Origin: F22 sp963678855
Lineage (GTDB): Bacteria; Bacteroidota; Bacteroidia; Bacteroidales; Bacteroidaceae
DNA length: 64,000 bases
Direction: 5' to 3'
Assembly: GCA_963678855.1 (NCBI GenBank)
Contig: OY787448.1
Span: forward strand, 2,356,001 to 2,420,000
This document shows, one piece after another, positions 58,761 through 64,000 of this stretch (the stretch's first letter is position 1; each line of letters opens with the position of its first letter). The translations under genes and the position numbers were made by a program. The notes below the pieces were generated by a model. That model did no database searches and had not been told where the DNA came from. It saw only the letters and a list, made by a program, of their open reading frames with translations.

Positions 58761-60074
58761 ATGACAAAGACTTATTTTCCAACAGTGGACAAGATTCCTT
58801 TTGAAGGACTAGAGAGCAAGAACCCTTATGCATTCCGTTACTACGATGCAGAGCGAGTAGTTATGGGTAAAAAGATGAAGGATTGGCTTCGTTTCTCTAT
58901 GGCTTGGTGGCACACATTGTGTGCAGAAGGTAGCGACCAGTTTGGTGGCGGTACAGTAACTTTCCCATGGAACGAAGGTGCTACTGCTGTTGAGGTAGCT
59001 AAGAATAAAATTGATGCTGGCTTCGAGTTTATGCAAAAGATTGGTATCGAGTACTTCTGTTTCCATGATATCGACTTGGTATCTGAAGGTAACTCTATCG
59101 AAGAGTATGAAGCAAACTTGAAAGAAGTAATCGCTTATCTAAAAGAAAAGATGGCCCATACAGGCATGAAACTTCTTTGGGGGACTGCAAATGTATTTAG
59201 TCACGGACGTTATATGAACGGTGCAGCTACAAACCCTGAGTTTGATGTAGTAGCTCGTGCAGCAGTTCAAATCAAAAACGCTATCGATGCAACTATCGAA
59301 CTAGGTGGTGAAAACTACGTGTTCTGGGGTGGTCGTGAAGGTTATATGAGCCTTTTGAACACAGACCAAAAGCGTGAAAAAGAACACCTTGCACAAATGT
59401 TGAAGATGGCTCGCGACTATGCTCGTAGTAAAGGTTTTCAAGGTACATTCCTTATCGAGCCTAAGCCAATGGAACCAAGTAAGCACCAATATGACGTAGA
59501 TACAGAAACTGTAATCGGTTTCTTGAAAGCTCACGGTCTTGATGGTGACTTTAAGGTAAATATCGAGGTGAACCACGCAACGCTTGCTGGTCATACTTTC
59601 GAGCACGAACTTGCTTGTGCAGTAGATGCAGGTATGCTAGGTTCAATCGATGCTAACCGTGGTGACTACCAAAATGGTTGGGATACTGACCAATTCCCTA
59701 TCGACAACTATGAGTTGACTCAAGCAATGATGCAAATCATCCGCAATGATGGTTTGGGTACTGGTGGTACTAACTTCGATGCGAAGACTCGTCGTAACTC
59801 TACAGATCTAGAAGATATCTTTATCGCACATATTGCTGGTATGGATGTGATGGCACGTGCACTACTGTCTGCAGCTGCTTTGCTTACAGAATCTGAAATG
59901 CCAAAAATGCTAGAAGAGCGTTATGCTAGTTTCGATGATGGTCGAGGTGCAGCCTTCGAAAAGGGTGAACTAAGCCTAGAAGACCTAGTTGCTTACTCAA
60001 AAGAAAAGGGTGAGCCAGCACAAGTGTCTGGTCGTCAAGAATTGTACGAAGCAATTTTGAACATGTATTGCTAA
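58761..60074 (+). CDS. xylA: Xylose isomerase
   Basis: XylA converts D-xylose to D-xylulose, first step of the isomerase pathway. 437 residues, the class II length. Seen: WWHTLCAEGSDQFGGG, CFHDIDLV with the catalytic His-Asp, LWGTANVFSHGRYMNGAATN, the metal ligands in FLIEPKPMEPSKHQYD and VNIEVNHATLAGHTFEHEL, and LGSIDANRGD with NGWDTDQFP. Strong CGT/GGT codon bias indicates high expression. 38 bases after xylB. A large hairpin starts 36 bases past its stop. Confidence 0.97.
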   Translation: MTKTYFPTVDKIPFEGLESKNPYAFRYYDAERVVMGKKMKDWLRFSMAWWHTLCAEGSDQFGGGTVTFPWNEGATAVEVAKNKIDAGFEFMQKIGIEYFCFHDIDLVSEGNSIEEYEANLKEVIAYLKEKMAHTGMKLLWGTANVFSHGRYMNGAATNPEFDVVARAAVQIKNAIDATIELGGENYVFWGGREGYMSLLNTDQKREKEHLAQMLKMARDYARSKGFQGTFLIEPKPMEPSKHQYDVDTETVIGFLKAHGLDGDFKVNIEVNHATLAGHTFEHELACAVDAGMLGSIDANRGDYQNGWDTDQFPIDNYELTQAMMQIIRNDGLGTGGTNFDAKTRRNSTDLEDIFIAHIAGMDVMARALLSAAALLTESEMPKMLEERYASFDDGRGAAFEKGELSLEDLVAYSKEKGEPAQVSGRQELYEAILNMYC

Positions 60075-60110
60075 GCCGAGAAGGCCTTATAGCAAACTTA
60101 AATAATATTT

Positions 60111-60162
60111 GATAGTTACCGGTGTACTCATTTTAGAACAAAATGTAGTGCACCGGACTATC
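60111..60162 (+). promoter_or_regulatory. Large intercistronic hairpin between xylA and the symporter gene
   Basis: GATAGT, CCGGTG and CATTTT on the left arm pair with AAAATG, CACCGG and ACTATC on the right, with small internal bulges and a 5-base loop: 20 or so pairs in all. No T-tract follows, so it looks like an mRNA processing or stability element rather than a terminator. Confidence 0.75.
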
Positions 60163-60183
60163 TCCTTAAAATCCAATACAAAT

Positions 60184-61587
60184 ATGAATACATCTTCTCC
60201 TCAATCAGGTAGTTCGGGTTACTTGTATATGATCACATCGGTAGCTATCTTGGGTGGACTGCTGTTTGGTTACGATACAGCTGTAATCTCAGGTGCAGAA
60301 AAAGCACTGCAAGCATTTTTTCAGAGTTCACCAGATTTTGAATATACATCAGGATGGCACGGGGTCACTGCATCTAGTGCATTGATTGGTTGTGTTATCG
60401 GTGGTGGTATCTCAGGTTTGATGGCTGGTCGCCTAGGTCGTCGTAACTCTTTGCGTTTAGCCGCTTTGCTTTTCTTCTTGTCGGCATTGGGTAGTTACAA
60501 CCCTGAATTTTTGTTCTTTCCATACGGTGAACCAACAAAATCTTTGTTGATCGCTTTCAACTTGTACCGTGTACTAGGTGGTATTGGTGTAGGACTTGCA
60601 TCTGCGGTATGTCCTATGTATATTGCCGAGATTGCCCCTCCACATATGCGTGGTCGATTAGTGTCTTGCAACCAGTTTGCCATTATCTTCGGTATGCTGG
60701 TCGTGTACTTTGTGAACTATCAGATTCGCCACAGTCTTGCTGGTGAAGAAGCTATGGTAGCTATCGGCTGGCGTCGCATGTTCTTGAGTGAGGCATTCCC
60801 AGCAGGGTTATTTGGGCTGCTTCTATTTGCTGTGCCTAAGACTCCACGTTATTTGATGTTGAATGGTGATGAAGACAGCGCAATGAGTGTCTTGAGTCGT
60901 ATCAATGGTCTGGAGATTGCTCGTAGCACAATGGATAGTATCAAAGAAACCATACACCAACGCAAGGAACCACTGTTTCGTTATGGTGTGACTGTGATTG
61001 TAGTGGGTATCTTACTATCTGTATTCCAACAAGCCGTAGGTATCAATGTGGTCTTGTACTATGCGCCACGTATCTTTGAAAAAATGGGATCGACTGGTGA
61101 TGTGTCTATGATTCAAACAGTCGTAATGGGTATTGTAAATATTATCTTTACGCTCGTAGCTATCTTTACTGTAGATAAATGGGGACGCAAACCATTGCTT
61201 ATCGTAGGTAGCATTGGCATGTGTATTGGTATGGTATCTCTAGCTATCTTGTCGTATGCAAATATGATTGGTGTTGCAGCTTTGGTGTTTATTATCATCT
61301 ATACAGCTAGCTTTATGATGAGTTGGGGACCAATCTGTTGGGTACTGATATCTGAAATATTCCCGAATACCATTCGTGGGCAAGCGGTGGCTATTGCAGT
61401 AGCTGCACAATGGATTTCTAACTTTATTGTATCGAGTACATTCCCTTCATTGTCTGAGTGGAATATCGGTGCTACATATTTGATCTACGGTGGATTCTCA
61501 TTGCTTTCTGCATTGTTTGTATGGCGCATGGTGCCTGAGACAAAAGGGAAGACTTTGGAGGATATGTCTAAGTTGTGGCATAAGTAA
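60184..61587 (+). CDS. xylE: Xylose:H+ symporter, MFS sugar porter family
   Basis: 467 residues from the ATG at 60184 (NTSSPQSGSSGYLYM); the longer frame uses a TTG inside the hairpin. Twelve membrane spans in two halves. Family signatures: GGLLFGYDTAVISGAEKAL in helix 1, RLGRRNSLR and DKWGRKPLLI at the two A-motif loops, PxxxAE-type YIAEIAPPHMRGRLVSCNQ, QQAVGINVVLYYAPRIFEKMG with the sugar-binding QQ, and VPETKGKTLEDM. This set is XylE/GLUT-like. A terminator follows 27 bases after the stop. Gene symbol by homology and context; glucose or arabinose transport is not excluded. Confidence 0.92.
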   Translation: MNTSSPQSGSSGYLYMITSVAILGGLLFGYDTAVISGAEKALQAFFQSSPDFEYTSGWHGVTASSALIGCVIGGGISGLMAGRLGRRNSLRLAALLFFLSALGSYNPEFLFFPYGEPTKSLLIAFNLYRVLGGIGVGLASAVCPMYIAEIAPPHMRGRLVSCNQFAIIFGMLVVYFVNYQIRHSLAGEEAMVAIGWRRMFLSEAFPAGLFGLLLFAVPKTPRYLMLNGDEDSAMSVLSRINGLEIARSTMDSIKETIHQRKEPLFRYGVTVIVVGILLSVFQQAVGINVVLYYAPRIFEKMGSTGDVSMIQTVVMGIVNIIFTLVAIFTVDKWGRKPLLIVGSIGMCIGMVSLAILSYANMIGVAALVFIIIYTASFMMSWGPICWVLISEIFPNTIRGQAVAIAVAAQWISNFIVSSTFPSLSEWNIGATYLIYGGFSLLSALFVWRMVPETKGKTLEDMSKLWHK

Positions 61588-61614
61588 TCTTCGTATAGAT
61601 TATAGAATATACTG

Positions 61615-61657
61615 ATATAAGAGAGGGCACGCTGTTAAGGCGTGCCCTCTCTTATAT
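61615..61657 (+). terminator. Terminator of the xylose operon
   Basis: TAAGAGAGGGCACGC pairs perfectly with GCGTGCCCTCTCTTA around a 7-base loop; the 3' arm itself ends in TCTCTTATATAG. Confidence 0.88.
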
Positions 61658-61696
61658 AGTACTTTGTATGGCTGTAAAATCTAGAGTAGTCTATCG

Positions 61697-61788
61697 CTCC
61701 TCCATGGGTGTTCGCCTCGCCCGTCCATGGGTGTTCGATCCGCTCCTCCACGGGTGTTCGCCTCGCTCGTCCATGGGTGTTCGACCCG
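61697..61788. repeat. Four tandem 23-bp GC-rich repeats
   Basis: Units at 61697-61719, 61720-61742, 61743-61765 and 61766-61788, each centred on CCATGGGTGTTCG (third unit CCACGGGTGTTCG). Units 1 and 3 end CCTCG and units 2 and 4 end CCCG/TCCG, giving a 46-bp higher-order repeat. There are no spacers, so it is not a CRISPR array. It is far richer in G+C than its surroundings. Confidence 0.92.
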
Positions 61789-61842
61789 TTTCATCTTGAT
61801 GAATCGACCCTCTTCTAGTAATAAGCCATTGATTACATACAG

Positions 61843-61878
61843 AAAGAGAGCGTACCAACACTTAGTTGATACGCTCCC
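61843..61878 (-). terminator. Terminator after ald
   Basis: GAGCGTATCAAC pairs with GTTGGTACGCTC (one mismatch), with CTCTCTTTCTG on the minus strand after it. Confidence 0.75.
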
Positions 61879-61914
61879 GTTATATTCCATTCTTATTTAC
61901 TTTTATAGAAACGT

Positions 61915-63021
61915 TTATAGGCTTAGTTCTTCGTAAGGAAGGTTGAATAGGTCAGCCACTGGCTTGAAGACTACCTTACCTTCTACGACGTTAAGACCTT
62001 GATACAATGCTTTGTCATCAGCACATGCTTGCTTCCATCCCTTGTTTGCTAGTGCAATAGCATAAGGAAGAGTTACATTTGTCAAGGCTAGTGTCGATGT
62101 GCGAGGCACAGCACCAGGGATATTGGCTACTGCATAGTGTAGTACACCGTCTACTTCATAAGTAGGCTCGCTATGTGTAGTAGGATGAGATGTTTCGAAG
62201 CAACCACCTTGGTCGATAGCTACGTCGACAAGCACGCTGTTAGGTTTCATTGTTTTAAGCATCTCACGAGTGACAAGATGAGGTGCTTTGTCACCACGTA
62301 CTAAGATAGAACCAATCACTAGATCCATTTCAGGGATAAGTTCTTTGATATTACCTATAGAAGAATATAAAGTATGTACGTTAGCTGGCAATGTATCTGC
62401 TAGATAACGAAGACGAGCTGTGTTGATATCTGTAATTGTAACGTCTGCACCAAGACCAGCAGCCATTTGTGCTGCGTTTGTACCTACGATACCACCACCA
62501 AGGATAAGTACGCGTGCTGGCTTCACACCTGTCACACCACCCATCAAGATACCGCGACCACCTTGAGGCTTTTCAAGGAAACGAGCACCTTCTTGTACAG
62601 ACATACGACCTGCTACTTCACTCATTGGAATCAATAGAGGAAGGCTGCCATCTGATGGACGTACAGTTTCATAAGCTAGACATACGCCGCCTTGTTTGAT
62701 CATAGCGTGTGTCAATGTCTCATCACTTGCAAAGTGGAAATACGTGAAAAGAAGTTGACCTTTGCGGATAAGAGGATACTCAGGAGCAATAGGTTCTTTA
62801 ACTTTGACAATCATTTCGGCGATTGCGTAGACTTCTTCAATAGTTGGTAGGAGAGTAGCGCCTGCTTCAGTGTACTCTTCATCAGAGAAGCCACTACCTT
62901 CACCTGCTGTCTTTTGTACATACACTGTGTGACCTGCTGCAATCATTGCTTCAACACCAGCTGGGGTCATACCTACTCGGTTCTCATTGTTTTTGATTTC
63001 TTTAGGAATTCCGACGATCAT
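61915..63021 (-). CDS. ald: Alanine dehydrogenase
   Basis: Ald reversibly deaminates L-alanine to pyruvate and ammonia with NAD+. 368 residues, standard. Seen: VGIPKEIKNNENRVGMTPAGVEAM with the substrate Arg, MIVKVKEPIAPEYPLI with the catalytic Lys, FTYFHFASDETLTHAM with His, the Rossmann motif VLILGGGIVGTNAAQMAAGLGADVTITD, and DVAIDQGGCFETSHPTTHSEP. It is divergent from the M23 gene at the window end. Confidence 0.96.
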   Translation of the reverse strand: MIVGIPKEIKNNENRVGMTPAGVEAMIAAGHTVYVQKTAGEGSGFSDEEYTEAGATLLPTIEEVYAIAEMIVKVKEPIAPEYPLIRKGQLLFTYFHFASDETLTHAMIKQGGVCLAYETVRPSDGSLPLLIPMSEVAGRMSVQEGARFLEKPQGGRGILMGGVTGVKPARVLILGGGIVGTNAAQMAAGLGADVTITDINTARLRYLADTLPANVHTLYSSIGNIKELIPEMDLVIGSILVRGDKAPHLVTREMLKTMKPNSVLVDVAIDQGGCFETSHPTTHSEPTYEVDGVLHYAVANIPGAVPRTSTLALTNVTLPYAIALANKGWKQACADDKALYQGLNVVEGKVVFKPVADLFNLPYEELSL

Positions 63022-63098
63022 AGTTCGTAAGTTTAGGGGTTAGAATTTTATTTTGCGATAAGCTGAAGAAGTGGTTTAGGTTTCTTCTTTATGCGCCT

Positions 63099-63106
63099 CA
63101 AATATA
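63099..63106 (-). promoter_or_regulatory. Promoter -7 box for ald
   Basis: The minus strand reads TATATTTG, 77 bases before the ATG and 12 bases from the box of the divergent M23 gene. Confidence 0.55.
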
Positions 63107-63118
63107 GAAAAAAAAGGC

Positions 63119-63126
63119 TACATTTG
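63119..63126 (+). promoter_or_regulatory. Promoter -7 box for the last M23 gene
   Basis: TACATTTG, 23 bases before the ATG at 63150. No -33 box is clear. Confidence 0.55.
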
Positions 63127-63149
63127 TAGCAACAAAAGAAGAAATAATT

Positions 63150-64000
63150 ATGTTTAAGAATACATTTCTCATGCTTTTGATGTTAAACAACATGTTTTTC
63201 GTCAGTTTGCATGGCAAAGTGTCACCAAATAAGCGAATATTAGATACTAATGAAGCTTTGTCGAACGTAAACCTTGCTTCACCATTTGATTTTCCTTTAC
63301 TTCTGAGTGGTAATTTTGGTGAACTCCGATCAGATCATTTTCATGGTGGTATAGACTTCAAATGCAAAGGAACAATAGGTCATCCTATTCGTGCTATTGC
63401 AGATGGCTACATTGCCCGTGCTAGAATAACACATGGCTCTGGCTATGTATTGGATATGCAATATCACAATGGATTTAGTAGCATCTGTCGTCACCTATCT
63501 CGTTTTCTTCCTGAGATACAGGAGAAGATACGTAGCAAACAGTACAAGGAAGAGACTTGGGAGACTGTTTTGAGTTTTCAACCCAATCAATATCCTGTAA
63601 AGGCAGGTGAAGTGATTGGGTACTCTGGAAATACAGGCTATAGTTGGGCACCACATTTACATCTTGATTTGTTTGAGGATGAAACAGGTGATTATGTAGA
63701 CCCATTGCCTTATTTTGCAGATAGATTGAAAGACATGCAAGCACCAGAACTTAGAGAGATGCGTATAGACCCTCTGTATAATTATGGTGTAGTAGATGAA
63801 AAAGGACATGCATGGGGAAAGATAGGCATCGCTTTAAAGGCTTACGACCGTATGGATGGAACTGGGAATATCTACGGAGTGTATAAAGCACAGGTAGAGG
63901 TAGATGGTAAGCAAGTATACGAACATGTAATTGGACGTTTCAGTCATAAAGAAAATCATCAGTTTGGTCAGTGGGCTCCAGATAATTATATTCACTGCTA
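63150..64000 (+). CDS. M23 family metallopeptidase, 3' end outside window
   Basis: The frame is open from the ATG at 63150 to the last base, 283 codons, so the gene is cut by the window edge. Signal peptide at about 1-22 (FLMLLMLNNMFFVSLHG-like). The M23 domain occupies about 50-190: LSGNFGELRSDHFHGGIDFKC with the H-x3-D zinc motif, YHNGFSSICRHLSRFLPEI, and SWAPHLHLDLFEDE with the HxH motif. A beta-rich C-terminal part follows (GIALKAYDRMDGTGNIYGVYKAQVEVDG), the large Bacteroidetes type of peptidase with extra domains. An 89-codon minus-strand frame inside it is a shadow. Confidence 0.9.
   Translation, partial: MFKNTFLMLLMLNNMFFVSLHGKVSPNKRILDTNEALSNVNLASPFDFPLLLSGNFGELRSDHFHGGIDFKCKGTIGHPIRAIADGYIARARITHGSGYVLDMQYHNGFSSICRHLSRFLPEIQEKIRSKQYKEETWETVLSFQPNQYPVKAGEVIGYSGNTGYSWAPHLHLDLFEDETGDYVDPLPYFADRLKDMQAPELREMRIDPLYNYGVVDEKGHAWGKIGIALKAYDRMDGTGNIYGVYKAQVEVDGKQVYEHVIGRFSHKENHQFGQWAPDNYIHC

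Larger units (their letters stand above)
61588..61914. other. Intergenic region with two terminators and a tandem repeat
   Basis: 327 bases between convergent genes: the xylose operon terminator (61615-61657), the 23-bp tandem repeat (61697-61788) and the ald terminator (61843-61878). Two overlapping 69-codon frames, one on each strand, are created by the GC-rich repeat and are not supported as genes. Confidence 0.75.

Noticed and set aside
61697..61788. CRISPR-like array
   Set aside because: Repeats are directly abutting with no spacers and there are no cas genes in the window.
61681..61936. Two opposite 69-codon frames with EHPW/GVRSAPPR-type repeats
   Set aside because: They arise from the 23-bp repeat, whose unit length is not a multiple of 3, and they cross the ald terminator.

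Overview
The window is a dense stretch of a Bacteroidales chromosome (Bacteroidaceae/Prevotellaceae-like). The evidence is the set of family-restricted genes (DUF1599, DoxX-like and DUF5683 proteins, a TRL-like lipoprotein, a Nudix-type sugar regulator). A second line is the recurrent Bacteroidales promoter: a -7 box TAnnTTTG, often with a TTTG-like -33 box 19-21 bp upstream. Base composition is moderately AT-rich and even. I see no insertion sequence, prophage, CRISPR array or rRNA. The window opens inside pdxJ and closes inside an M23 peptidase gene.

Layout. 1-6.1 kb: pdxJ, an ExbB/ExbD/TonB energy-transduction set, a DJ-1 protein, ispD and recG, all co-directional. 6.3-10.9 kb: ndk, an M23/LysM peptidase, DUF1599, DoxX, tpiA and a SPOR protein. 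10.9-22.4 kb: dnaG (minus), a Dna2-like nuclease-helicase, a short region of stacked terminators, a small 53-residue gene, an orphan hybrid-free histidine kinase, clpB, then lpxB and surE. 23.3-34.1 kb: parA-parB-DUF5683-lytic transglycosylase-RelA/SpoT-MerR, an M23 peptidase and alaS. 34.3-40.2 kb: three lipoproteins, a dihydroorotate dehydrogenase-like enzyme, tandem OmpA-family lipoproteins and a MATE exporter. 40.2-46.6 kb: queA, a DUF2027/Smr protein, a Nudix hydrolase, hpt, adk, obgE and three identical tRNA-Arg(ACG) genes. 46.8-56 kb: an rRNA/tRNA m5C methyltransferase, an ECF sigma cluster, a frameshifted gene remnant, tadA, a PcrA/UvrD helicase, divIC/ftsB and fabD. 56.4-61.6 kb: a xylose operon (Nudix-type regulator, xylulokinase, xylose isomerase, xylose symporter). 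61.9 kb to the end: alanine dehydrogenase and an M23 peptidase.

How the genes fit together. Most are housekeeping: envelope energisation and cell-wall turnover (three M23 peptidases, one lytic transglycosylase, SPOR, OmpA), lipid A and fatty acid synthesis, chromosome segregation and repair, stringent response and translation quality. The xylose operon is the only clear catabolic unit. TadA, about 5 kb from the three tRNA-Arg(ACG) genes, is expected to make the inosine-34 those tRNAs need.

Most unusual signals. All three tRNA-Arg copies replace the near-universal G19-C56 tertiary pair with A19-U56. Two intergenic regions (21031-21108 and 46720-46804) carry dense nested palindromes. A GC-rich array of four 23-bp repeats lies downstream of the xylose operon. 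Three consecutive terminator-like hairpins follow a promoter-like box at 16156. A large intercistronic hairpin separates xylA from the symporter gene. No convincing wholly new multi-gene system was seen.
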